Source: Thinopyrum elongatum
Lineage: Eukaryota; Streptophyta; Magnoliopsida; Poales; Poaceae
NCBI GenBank assembly: GCA_011799875.1
Contig: CM022301.1
Span: 326,076,929 to 326,140,928, forward strand
DNA length: 64,000 nucleotides
Direction: 5' to 3'
Shown: positions 12,248 through 23,099 of the stretch, piece after piece
How the letters are laid out: the number at the start of each line of letters is the position of its first letter
How positions within the stretch are numbered: the stretch's first letter is position 1
The notes under the pieces: model-generated
Told to the model about the DNA's origin: nothing
The model's input: only the letters and a program-made list of their open reading frames with translations
Databases searched by the model: none
Position numbers and translations under genes: made by a program

Positions 12248-12799
12248 TATGAAATTCCAGAATTTCTTGCAAAAGAAAATGGTGCATCATTCCTATAGCA
12301 GGCAGAAACAGTTCTTCTGCTAGCTCGCCATCTCCTTAATACACATCTGCCTCCCTGCCTGCTCTGTCCCATGGTGCTCGTGCTCTGGTGGATGGAGGAG
12401 AGGAGCCTGATCCAGGCATCTATCAACGCTGCACAGGAGGTGCTGCGACAGGCCAGCATCCATGTCTCCGCCGATGTGGTCACTTGGATAGCCCTGTCAA
12501 CTCAGGAAAGCTGCAGCTGCGTCTAGCCTGTAATGGCTGCCGCAGTGATTCCATTTTTGGGGTTCACTTGAGATTGACGGATTGTGAGCGAACGTCCACC
12601 GACCTGTACCGATTTCTAACACTGTTCTAGATCTATCAATTGATCTATATCTGGGTTCGAAGCCCATTCCACCTAATCCAGTTTCTATGGTTTTATCTGT
12701 TCGAATTCAATGGCAATGCAATTTTCCTCCGTAAAACAAGTCCGAGAGTCATTATCAGTTGCCACATTTGCCGATGAGTTTTGGAGAACTATGATTACT

Positions 12800-13330
12800 G
12801 TATTTTACACGATAGCGGCTTCTCCCTACAATACCCTGGGGCATTGTGTGCGCCCGCACCCTGTCATATAAGGGAATGACTCAGGGTAGACAAAGCAAGT
12901 ACCCTGCAAGTATCTGGGGTCTAAACCAATCAAGGAGATATTCCCCATAATTCAAGGAGATATTTTCCTTCAGGAGGTGCTCTACACGACTACCACTCAG
13001 AGAAGAAGTCGAAGCCTTGACTGCCAAGACTCATCGTTGTCTCCATCATGGTAGATATTCCACATATATAGAAGACCTCAGAGACCCCAACATAGGGGCC
13101 GGGGATGGTTAAACTCACAAGAGAAGCAACTAAACATCGCAAGGCCTAGCTTGTAGATCCAATCTAGTTCTTGCAATCTGTAACCTCACATCAATGTACA
13201 CATGGCAGAATGTAGGGCTATTACCCATCATGGGGGCCTGAACCTGGGTACATCATTGTCTCCATCATCTCCGAAGTCTACGACGGTGTCCCCTCATTGC
13301 CCGACTCAACACCTAAATTGTATGTATACC
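12800..13330 (+). repeat. Probable LTR-retrotransposon LTR remnant in an intron of gene C
   Basis: The segment contains CAAGGAGATATTTTCCTTC, a polyadenylation-region style stretch near 13180-13200, and TAGGGCTATTACCCATCATG followed by GAACCTGGGTA. This order is typical of the U3-R-U5 part of Triticeae gypsy LTRs. Exact ends and target duplication were not found, so this is probably a decayed solo LTR. Confidence 0.45.
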
Positions 13331-14668
13331 AGGATCGGCAGAATTAATCACCAACAACATTCTTCGTTCAGAGATTCTTAGACAAACCTTTGAAAGGACT
13401 GCCTGTAGTCTGTGTTTACCACTATCTATGGTTAACCTACCTGCTACCGCAGCTTGCCTGCAAGGAACGTTTGTTAATCCAAGACGTATGAGCATTTGCA
13501 CTGAAGAACTTATCAAAAATTTAATTGGTTACAGTTTCTTATATCACCAACTCTGTTTTGAATGACAATATTTATTTAAGTGTCCATGTTGAAGTTTGTC
13601 AGCTGTGCCACGGATATAAATCTGCTGGAACGTTATATGTTAGGAAATTTCTTCATAATTGGTCATCCACGTTTGCTACAGTGATGATTATATTTCTTGC
13701 AGAGAGGTGTTGGGGGTCCTCTGATGGATTTTGATGGAAATATCATCGGCATGAACTTCTATGACAAGAAAGAGACCCCTTTCCTTCCAGGTTTCATCGT
13801 GTTGAAGTGTTTGCAGCACTTCAATGATTTCAAGTATGTCTTTTAGTTACTTATGTTTTGTTAAAAGGAAATATCAAGTAGGCTTGCATTTTCTAGCCCA
13901 TAGTTAGAATCACAATAGTGGTTGTCAAAATATGTTATGCGTAATATTGAAGTGGCTAGGCTATTTTTAGATTTCTAGTTTGAAGTTTAGTGTTTCATAT
14001 TTCTTAGTATTTTTCCTTGTGGAGATTCCGTCGATGGTTCAAACATTATGAACAGTTGTGTGTTAACTATATAGTTAGATTGAGCTACCAACAGAGCATA
14101 AAGCAGCAATAGAACTTTGTTTCTTTATGACAAATGGTTTTATACATAGCTAACTGTATGAGCTCCTTTACCGCTCTAGAGTTGAAGGAATTCCTTTGCC
14201 CTCTAATGGTCAATCTGGGCAAGTTATCTGAAAAGATGAATGCACAGTTTAAACACCCTTCTTGTTATATACTAACTTTGATTCAACAATGTCAATATTC
14301 TCATTTTAATGTGTGGTATGTTGGAAGCTCTTCTTTCTTCGCTAGTACTTCATTTTCCCACCTTTTCATTACTCTAATTAAGCTACACCTTCATTGATAG
14401 ATTGTAGGCAAGTTAGTAAGAAGTGTGGTCTATTATTGCTGCACTTTATATCGTAGTTTATTAAAATAAACTATGTCATGACGCAGGAAGGTCATACGAC
14501 CGTTGCATGGACTGCGAGTTAAAACTCTTCACGAAGATGAACAGCTTGCTGCACTTGAAAAGATACATCATGTGTTCCCTGAGGTCCGTGGTGTGATCGT
14601 GGAGAAGGTATGCATTTTCTCTGCTGCACTTCCTTCTTGCATTGATCCACGAAATTGGGAGTTCCATA

Positions 14669-15703
14669 TTTTTCTTATCTTACTGAAAAAGGCTTTCGCC
14701 CCGCTTTATATATAAAGCAAAGATCATCAACATCCCAGTACAAACGCACGCCACCACAACACACGCACACACCCAAGGCAGGATACATAGGCGCTGCGCG
14801 CAACAACAACCACCCCTAGCACACCCTCGAGGAGATGAAGTCGCATACGGCGAGTCGTGGGCTCCAAGGCGGCGCCTTCAGGAAGGATACGACACCGGAG
14901 CGCCGCCACCGCCCGATCCGAGGATCAGAGTTTCCCCTGGAGCCGCACGATGGGCAATGAGAGCCGCGACGACGCCTTCAAGAAGGGAACGAGCTACGCC
15001 GCCGCCGGTCCGTCCGAAGATAGAACAGGTTTTCACCCCGGCCAACACTCAACGCCACCGCACGCCACACCCCGGCAGCCACGCCGTCCACACGCCCATG
15101 GCCACCGGGCAGCACCAAGCCACGGGCTCGGCCCATGAGCACCGCGCTACCACCACCAGGGCCGCCGCCCCGACACCCAAGACCTAGACACCACCTCACC
15201 CGAGACCCGCCGCTACCCCAACGAAAGAAATGAGCGGAAAGGACCCGCCTTTCGCACCCTGACCCCAGCGCCAAGACCCAAAGGCCGGCCAAGATGGCTT
15301 CCATCGACCCGTCCTGCAGCACCGGGCGCGAGACGAGCTCGGTCCTGCATCACCGTGCGCGAGACGAGGTCGGTCCTGCTGCACCGTGCGCGAGACGAGC
15401 TCGGTCCTGTCGCACCGGGCGCGAGACGAGCGATGGACCGCAGCTAGGGGAGGCCACCCCTTCGACGACAGTAGGGGACGGACGACAAGGAGATGGATCG
15501 AGGCCGACACAAACCGCCTACGGACGAGCCGACGCCGGAACCTGCCAGCCGCCGCCGCAGCCGACCTGCCAAGCTGCTATGGAACCATCCATGGCCGGAG
15601 CAGCAGCCACACCGGGCCACTGCCCAACCCGCGCCGCCCGGCGAGCTCCACGCGTCGGAGCCGCCGGGCACACTCCTCCCAGGGCACCACCGCCACCACG
15701 CCG

Positions 15704-15735
<32 letters not shown>

Positions 15736-16349
15736 GAGACCATGGAGGAGGCAGCCGACCGCAGCCCAAGCCCAGCGCAGCCCGCGCCATCCAACAGGGG
15801 GAGCGAAATCCCCTGGCTGGACACGCGTCCACCATCACGCGCTGCCGGCCGCCACAACCCCCCGCTGCCCCGCACGGAACGCCGCCGACCCGCAACACAC
15901 GGGAGCTCAGGTGAGCTCCCTCCATCCCCCTGCGCCGCCAGCCGGACCCCAGGCGCCAGATCGGGGCGGATCTGGCAGGACACCCGCCAGCGCGCCACCA
16001 CCCGAGCCGGACCACCCAGCAGCCGCCGCACCACCACCGGGGCCCAGATCGACGCCGCGCCGCCACCAGACGCCCGCACCGCCGCCCCGCACCACCGGCG
16101 CCGTGCTGCTGGGCACTACCGAAGCCCAGCGCCGCCACCCGCGAGCCCCACCCCGCGACGAGCCCCGAAGGCAGAGGAGGGAAAGGCCCCGCCGCCGCCG
16201 CGCCGACTGGGCTTTGCCCGTCAACGCCTGCCGGCGGCGGCGGGGGAGGGAGGGAGGAGCGGCGGCTAGGGATTCCGCCCCCCCCCCGCGCGCGCGCGTC
16301 GCGGGAGGGGACGGGGGGTTCTTTTCAGTCTTCCTTTTTCTTATCTTAC
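14669..16349 (-). mobile_element. GC-rich retroposon, copy 1, with 15-bp target duplication (intron 7 of gene C)
   Basis: TTTTTCTTATCTTAC occurs at 14669-14683 and 16335-16349. The 1.65-kb insert between them is very GC-rich and lies in minus orientation. Its 3' end on that strand reads TATATAAAGCGGGGCGAAAG and ends in CCTTTTTCA. Its 5' end resembles a gene leader, with CCTAGCCGCCGC. Several long frames are open only because the sequence is GC-rich, and none resembles a known protein. A 24-bp C-run lies near 15711. The same family occurs at 21210-30937. The right duplication lies just upstream of the acceptor of exon 8. Confidence 0.75.
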
Positions 16350-17442
16350 GAGTTGTGTTGCAGGTCGAAGTACCTTCAGCTGAACATTCTGAGATAAAGG
16401 TCGGGGACATCATCACTCATGTTAATGATGTACCTTTCTCCAGTGCTGCAGAGGTTTGTATCCTTGTAACATTAAGTTTATTATTATGGGCACGAAGAAA
16501 TTGCTGAAGAAGGCGTTTGGTTGATGGGAAATGGGATGTGGGAATGGGAAAATGACTTCATTCCCTTGCTTGGTTCACAGGATATGAAAAGTATAGGTTG
16601 GGATTGGAAAAATATTCCATTTGTGTCATCGTGTCACTGGTTGCCGCACCCTTGGACTATTCACCTGCTCTGGCCACATCTGTCACCCAGGTGCTCGTCA
16701 TCTTCCTTGTTGCTTGATAGCACCAGCCGATCTCGCCTTCCATCGCTGCGCCCTCTCCCTAGCAGCACCCAATCACGTCGCCAAGGTCATCACATATGGT
16801 TGAGTTGAGCCTCCCCCTTTGTTGCCTCCCGGGGTATCGTCTTGACCACCCCTCATGTTATCGAACACAGCTGGTGCATTCCAAGTTCCATTGTCCATCA
16901 CCCATCAGATGCTGCTGCTCTAGATGCATGTTAGGGGTTACATTACTCAATCTCTTCAGCTCCTTTTGGTGCCGGGCTGCTACTCCATTTGGGGTTATGG
17001 GAACACTACTTGTGCTAGTTGCTGGAGGTTCCCGCTGCTTGATCTGTATCCTGTGATACTCAATTTTAATCTAGGACTCGTCGCTAGGATGTGCGAGACT
17101 CAGGGAGCAAGACCAAACCTCATATTGGACAAACAAACCTCATATTGCTCTCGGAATTAGGGTTTACAAAAGAAGCATGATCCGCCTTCCCTCTACCCTT
17201 GGGCTCCTATTTGTAGGGAAGGTATCTAGAGGGGTGTACTTTGGCCGTTTGCCTTCCTCCATGACCGCGGAGCACATGCTGCAGGATGTCGATCATATAC
17301 GGGGGTTTCAGTCATGCAGCGGGACATCGGCCACGATGGCATGCATCTGAAAGAAAGGGGGAGACGGGTAGGTTCCTTGTTGATGACGTGCGTGGATTTG
17401 GGGTAATGCTGGGACCCTTTCCCGGACCCAAATACGTAGATA

Positions 17443-17688
17443 CTCCCTCCATTTTTATTTACTCCGCATATTAGGTTTGTCTAAAGTCAAACTTTATATA
17501 CTTTCAATAAGTTTATAGAAAAATATATTAACATATACACACCAAATCAATACCATTGGATTTATCATTGCATATATTTTCACATCATATAAATTTGTTA
17601 TTGTAAATGTTCATATTGTTCCACAAACTTGGTCAAACTTTATAAATCAGTCAAAGCTAATATGCGGAGTAAATAAAAATGGAGGGAG
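17443..17688. mobile_element. Stowaway-type MITE (246 bp) in an intron of gene C
   Basis: The element starts CTCCCTCCATTTTTATTTAC and ends with the near-perfect complement, flanked by TA at 17441-17442 and 17689-17690. The terminal inverted repeats continue through ACTCCGCATATTAG. The interior is AT-rich with no coding capacity. Confidence 0.9.
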
Positions 17689-18262
17689 TACGTAGCATTA
17701 GAAAAGCAGATATGGCATCACTGGTGGGCGGTAGCATCATTAGTAGGTTCCATCTGGTTAACGCCAGGAATTTGGACAATGTTGTGTAACAGCATACATG
17801 TTTTTTGCTTGTTAGCTGGGTGGTATACTGCTGGATACGTGCGCTCAGCACATGCTGGAGAGACAGAAATTGGACCCAACAAAAGACGGAAACCAGATGG
17901 AAACAGTGATAAGCCTCAAGGTTTAGTGTAAATATTAGTGCATAAAGTGTTCACTGATTCCCACTGACGTTCTGATTGTAGCTTATCATGTCCTATTTGT
18001 ATATCCCATCCAGTTTGATGTGAAAACAGTGAGAGGTCGCAGATCTGAAGCCACAACCAGAACAATCGACGTCGGCAGGTTTAATCCTTCTAGTGGATTC
18101 AACAGGTACTCTAATTTGGTAGTGTAGGAACTAAGAAACAGTGTAGTTCGTTAGTATCTGTGTGTTGATATATCGTTTGCTCGCAGGTGGCCACTTGGGA
18201 GACGTTATCTTATTCGACGGGTTGAGGACGGAACCCTTTCCACCGAAAAGCGGCGTGGCTAA

Positions 18263-18914
18263 CAGGGAATCAACTTCGTTTTGCCCCTTATGGGTAGAAC
18301 TGATTTGTATATTATGCTAGTACTAATATAATTAGGATTGGTGTTCAGTCAAGTTAGCGTCTGCTTGGTTTGATAATACTTTAAGATATAGGAGTAGACA
18401 GAAGGAATTACATTGAAATTCTACTTAAGATATAGGAGTAGTATAATCCAGTATTTATTTCTTCCAGGGAAATATTTTTGGGAAATTCTAAGCAGCAAGT
18501 AGCAACGTGCGTATGCATGTCTTCCTATGGTATGCGGCTGCTGTCCAATGGGATTTTGCCTATATAGGAAGAGCACATGCATGTAGGAATCTTACACATC
18601 ATGTAGATATCATCACATCACATTAATTGCTACAATCCGAATTTTAGAAATGATTTATCTTGCAAACCGTCTGATTAGCAATCTGTCTTTACCTATGTGT
18701 TTGCCTCGACGGAGGCTATGAAACAAGATCCCATGTTGACATGTTTTTGTGGAAAAAAAATGCTGCCATCAGTTGACAGATTATGTCATCCCACTTGCCA
18801 TTTTAAGTTGGAACATTTGTCATATAGATTGTGTGTAGTTACCGGACAATAATTGTGTATGTTTTTAAATATTGCAGTGTTATTTTAAGTTGGAGAGTGA
18901 GTATTCAAGTGTTA
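18263..18914. other. 3' flank of gene C, no gene seen
   Basis: This AT-rich stretch follows the gene C stop codon. It probably contains the 3' UTR and polyadenylation signals. A short direct repeat, TTAAGATATAGGAGTAG, occurs twice near 18381 and 18425. Nothing else is supported. Confidence 0.5.
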
Positions 18915-19510
18915 ACAATAAGTAGGGATGTCGATATTATCCATGGATCCGAGTATCCATTGCTATCCAGCCCATTGAATAAGGGTTTGGAGGACCCTTT
19001 TCCGTCCATGGATTGTCACGGGTGGATACCCCTGAACTCTTGGGCAGAGCATGGATTCAAAACTTGCTCCATGGATAGCCAATGGATACCCAGCAAACAA
19101 GAGGACACACATGGCAGTGAGACTTGTCATATACTCTCTCTGTACCAAAATACTTGTGGTTGGGGGAACTTGTACTAGTTTCCCCCAACTACAAGTATTT
19201 CGGTACAGAGGTAGTAACATGTTCTCATCTCATATCGACCATTAAGTATTGAGTATATTTTTGTGTGTCATTTATAGTTGTGATGTATGCAAAATTGTTA
19301 ATTTGTAATAGGTATTTTTTAAATATTAACATGTGCATATTATTATGGTGGTTGTTTTTATTGTTACATGGATAGATAGATATCTACTATGTGTATGGAT
19401 GGTGTTTGTTACCCATGGGTACTTTCATGGATGGGCTCGTGGATATGGGTATGGATCTGGTTTAGCTCTACCCATCCAAACGCACCCCCATTGCCATCCC
19501 TAACAATAAG
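18915..19510. mobile_element. hAT-type non-autonomous element with 8-bp target duplication
   Basis: ACAATAAG occurs at 18915-18922 and 19503-19510. The element (18923-19502) starts TAGGGATGTC and ends CCATCCCTA. An 8-bp duplication with short TAGGG ends fits the hAT superfamily. The interior has repeated ATGGAT words (GGATCCGAGTATCC, GGATGGTGTT) and no transposase. A Stowaway MITE sits inside it. Confidence 0.8.
19134..19214. mobile_element. Stowaway-type MITE (81 bp) nested in the hAT element
   Basis: The ends are CTCTCTCTGTACCAAAATAC and GTATTTCGGTACAGAGGTAG, with TA at 19132-19133 and 19215-19216. The arms run almost to the centre (CTTGTGGTTGGGGGAA against TTTCCCCCAACTACAAG), giving a near-complete hairpin. 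Confidence 0.85.
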
Positions 19511-20360
19511 AAGAGGTATTAATCCACACAAGTACCATGAAACAAGTCCGCCGGTATGCTCAATGAGATCCTCCTTCAGGCTCGGTCTTCAATCTTCCGG
19601 TACCTCAAGAACGCTTGAAAGCAATCTTCGCCATCCCTTTTGAGTTTATGATGACGACTCCGTTGGCCTATGAACGACCCACCAGAGTTTTGACTCAGCT
19701 TTCGGCTATGAGTTGGTTACTTTCTTTAGTGGCAACACTGACGAATATTATTCGGCTTTCTCTTGAGTGTGTGTGTGATAATGAACAATATGCGCTCGAA
19801 AGAGACGATCCTTGATCCATAGTATTCAACTTAAGCCACAGCAAACCCCTGATTTGCATGTATAATTTATTTGGCATAATCCTGTCACCAAAAATAAAAG
19901 TTCTGACGGACAATGATTGAAAGTGGCACTTGAGAAGCATGATTAGGCGGTACTAGTGGGTGTTAAGGAGATACTTGAGTACTATGCTTTTTTCTACCAA
20001 AACTCCTTGTTTATGTTTATATTTTGAAAGGATTCAAAATGCAAAATTCCATTCTCAAGAGAGAATATCTTTTTGTTTGCTTTGCGCCTAGTTATCTATC
20101 GAGCTTTACTCTGTGAACTAGAACTGGTCCTATGAAAATATTTGCGGCTAGGCAGCGAGTTTAAGTGCAACTATTCAAATGTAAGTATTTTCTTAACTAA
20201 GATTGCAGGATTTGTGAGAATGGATATAGTACACCTTCACAAGCCGGTAAACCCTTTTACTCATTTGTCAATCTCCCTTTAGTTCTTCATATTTCTTGAT
20301 TGCTCGAGGACGAGCAATACCTAAGCTTGGGGGAGTTGATGTTTCAGTATTTTGACACTT
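19511..20360 (+). repeat. Remnant of a gypsy-type retrotransposon 3' region
   Basis: The stretch ends with CGAGGACGAGCAATACCTAA and then GCTTGGGGGAGTTGATG, the word order usually seen at the polypurine tract and 3' LTR start of grass gypsy elements. Upstream there is only fragmentary coding sequence with stops. The assignment rests on this tract alone. Confidence 0.4.
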
Positions 20361-20657
20361 CTACAATTGTCTTTTGATAGGGTTTGCGCAAGGTTTTCGC
20401 TGGTTCTTGCATTTTCTATCGCCAATCCTTCAAAAAAGAAGAAAACTTTGATGCTCCATTGGATCCAGATTATTTGAGCAGAACTACTAGTGCTATAGAG
20501 AGAGAAAAAAAGTTCATTGCCACGAGTAATGTACAATTGGATATGGTTCAAGATGTTGTTTCGGCTGAAGCTTTGACTCTCAAGCATGGCTTGCTCTTAG
20601 CAGAATCCATGGGTTGTGATAGAGTTGTTGTGAGCTCTAACAATACGAAAGTCCTCT

Positions 20658-21044
20658 TTTGATCCCGAGCTCATATGCTCCCGCATGAACAGTAAAATCG
20701 AAAAAAATAGTAAAAAAATTCAAAAAAATCTGAAATTTTTTTATGACGAACATTGATGAATGTTCTAAGTGCGTGCAAATTTTCAGATTGAAATGACATT
20801 CGTGGAGGTCTGGGCAAAAATAACAAAATCGATGCTCCAAAATGCTTCCAACAATAGTCTTTTTGGACCATCGATTTTATTTTTTTCGCCCAGACCTCCA
20901 CGAATGTCATTTCGACCTGAAATTTTGCACGCAGTTAGAAAATTTATCAATGTTCATCACAAAAAAAATTCAGATTTTTTTGAATTTTTTTACTATTTTT
21001 TTGATTTTACTGTTCATGCGGGAGCATATGAGCTCGGGATCAAA
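20658..21044. mobile_element. Fold-back MITE (~387 bp) with long inverted repeats
   Basis: The left arm starts TTTGATCCCGAGCTCATATG and the right arm ends with its exact complement, CATATGAGCTCGGGATCAAA. The pairing continues through CTCCCGCATGAACAGTAAAA and most of the interior, so a transcript could fold into a long hairpin. No clear target duplication was found. Confidence 0.8.
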
Positions 21045-22178
21045 TACTCCATGTCCCTAACAATATGAAATTAATAGTATAAATTATGAAGAATGCTACT
21101 GCAGAGATCTTCCATGATTGTTTTTTCATGGAGCAAGAATTTGTTAGGGTTAAGGATGAGCATGCCATTAGGGTAACAAATTTTGTAGCTCATGTACTAG
21201 GCCGGTTGGACCGTGAAGCTGCAAAAGAAGAGTGCTTCCTCCCCCCTCCCCCGAGCGACGGGGGACTAACCCTAGCGCCGCCGCTGGGCCCGGTGTCCCG
21301 CTCCTCCCCCTCCCCTCGCCGTCGCCGGTGCGCGCCGCCGAGCAAAGCCCGGTCGGCGTCGGCGGCGGCGGAGCTTCTCACTCCCCCTCTCGAAGACGGC
21401 CGGTGCGGGCCATGGTGCTTCGGGTGGCGGCGGCGCGCGAGTGCAGGGCGCGTCGCGCGTGGTGGGGGGTGTTTGGCGGCGGTGTTGCAGACATGTGGCA
21501 GGGCGCGGTGGGCTGCGAGGTGGTGGCGCCCGTCGCGGCCCGATCTGGTGTGGGAGCGGATTCGGGCGGCGGTGGCGGCGGATGGCCTGGTGGCCGCTGG
21601 TGGTTCCTCCCGCTGCTCCTGGAGGTCTCCTCGTGCCTCCATGGGTGCGTGGGATGGCTGCTGCGCGGCTGCGGGCTGGTGGCGGCGCGCTCGTCCTGGA
21701 TTTGTCATCAAGATCGGGGTGGGCGGCGCAGGTTGGGCAGCGGCCTGGCGTGGTTGTTGCTCCGGCTGTGGGTGACGGCGCGGGGAGGTCCGACACATGG
21801 GCGGTGGCTTCTCGGTGGTGCGGCGGCTACACGGTGGCTCGGCAGGTCGGCTGTGGCGGCGACTGGCATGTTCCGGCGTCGGCTCGTCGGTAGGCGGCCT
21901 GTGTCGGCCTTCGGTCCCTCTCCTCGTCGTCCGGGCACTACTTTCGTCGAAGGGTTGGCCCTCTCCCAGCCGCGGTCCATCGCTCGTCTCGCATCCGGTG
22001 CAGCAGGAATGAGCTCGTCTCGCACCCAGCAGCAGGAACAAGTTCGTCTCGCGCCAGGGGCTGCAGGACGGGTCGATGGAGGCCAGTTTTCTGGCTGGCC
22101 TATTGGGTCTCGGCGATGGGGGCCGCCCAAGGGTGAGAAAGGCGGGGCCTTTCCGCTCGTCTCTTTGGTTGGGGTAGC

Positions 22179-23099
22179 TGATGTAGGGTAGAACCCTAGG
22201 ACCCGATCTTTCACGAAATGGAGGGGATCCTACGAAGAACACGAAGAACGCGAGGGGAAACACGAGGGGATTCACGAGGGAAAACGAGAGGAAACACTCA
22301 AATCAACAAGAAGTGGTCACACATGTGCTAGATCCTCGAAACACAAAGAGATACACGGTCCAAATCCAACAAAGGACGATAATAGGGTAACTAGTTCATC
22401 TCCGTGAGGAGGTCTTGAGGGGTCTTCCCATGAGGGGTCTTGAATCCGCTTGGGGGATCTTCTCCGTAGAGGTCGTGAACTCCGATGGAGAAGTAACCAA
22501 GTGGATGAGCAAAGCTCTATCTCTAAATTGAGCTAATCTTTTGCTAACCCTAACTAGGAGGTGGAGGAGGTCTATTTATAGTCTTAGTGCAAATGGGGGC
22601 GAAGTGAAAGGGTACATGGGCTTCGGGCCCGAAACTGTGCGCAGACAGGCACCGGTCGTCCGGAGTCGGCCGATCGTCCGGTCGCCGGTCGTCCGGTCTC
22701 GTCGGACTTCCGCTGATTTGGCTCGGGTGGGGAACTGCCGGATTTCCGATGGAGGCCGAACGTCCGGTCGCTGGGAGTTGCCGGTCGTCCGGTCCTGGCC
22801 GGACGTCCGGTGGTTGTAGCTCCACTTGCAGCTCTTCTTCTTGTCCCTCATGCTTGGTGTCCTTGTCGTCTTGTCCGTTGGATGTAGCTGCTCCGTGGCC
22901 TTCCTCCAAGTACCTGATCACACATAGTGTTTCCGCTTGAGGTAGTAGCCATGTCGCTTGTGTAGAAAGTGGTAGTTCGGAGAGGAGCGAGTTCACCTTA
23001 TCTTCGATAGCCTTTTCTCGAGCTCTTGTCATTGGTCCAAGTGGTGTCGTGGGAGACGTAGGTAGGTCCATGGGGATGACCGTGGGATGCTCCGCATCA
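22179..23099 (-). repeat. 3' LTR of the non-autonomous gypsy element
   Basis: The 921-bp LTR is almost identical to 29482-30403. It contains GC-rich inverted words such as CCGGTCGTCCGG and CCGGACGTCCGG at 22660-22815. On the minus strand it also encodes a tail, GPMTRAREKAIEDKVNSLLS, the usual C-terminal end of plant gypsy pol. Confidence 0.9.

Larger units (their letters stand above)
8599..18262 (+). pseudogene. Gene C: DegP/HtrA-like trypsin-fold + PDZ paralogue, third exon broken by a LINE
   Basis: Exons in phase are 8599-8908, 9015-9038 (24-nt microexon), 9154-9189 plus 10300-10395 (one exon split by the LINE), 10486-10610, 10697-10987, 13703-13833, 14487-14607, 16364-16453, 17816-17920, 18014-18105 and 18187-18262 (TAA). 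Leaving out the LINE and one target copy, the frame is open for 498 codons. The N-terminus (MEEISTSETTSG) is followed by a Lys/Arg/Glu-rich stretch, likely a coiled coil. Trypsin-like motifs are VVTSASLV, YNVCVVEV and GVGGPLMD, so His, Asp and Ser are replaced. The PDZ exon contains EIKVGDIITHVND. As the window stands, the reading frame runs from the gene straight into the LINE and stops at 9576-9578. Normal protein could arise only if the LINE were spliced out. Intron 7 holds a 1.65-kb retroposon. Confidence 0.8.

Noticed and set aside
12388..12630. Small frame in an intron of gene C
   Set aside because: No splice-phase match to the paralogues and no recognisable domain.
15386..16507. Long Pro/Arg-rich frames (up to 373 residues) in the GC-rich retroposon
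   Set aside because: Very high GC content keeps several frames open on both strands at once; no domain, and composition follows base content.
19389..19643. 84-residue plus-strand frame
   Set aside because: It spans the end of the hAT element and its flank, so it is a chance opening.
21190..22275. Frames of 361 and 319 residues on opposite strands
   Set aside because: They overlap in the same GC-rich repeat and cross the gypsy insertion border, so neither can be an original gene.
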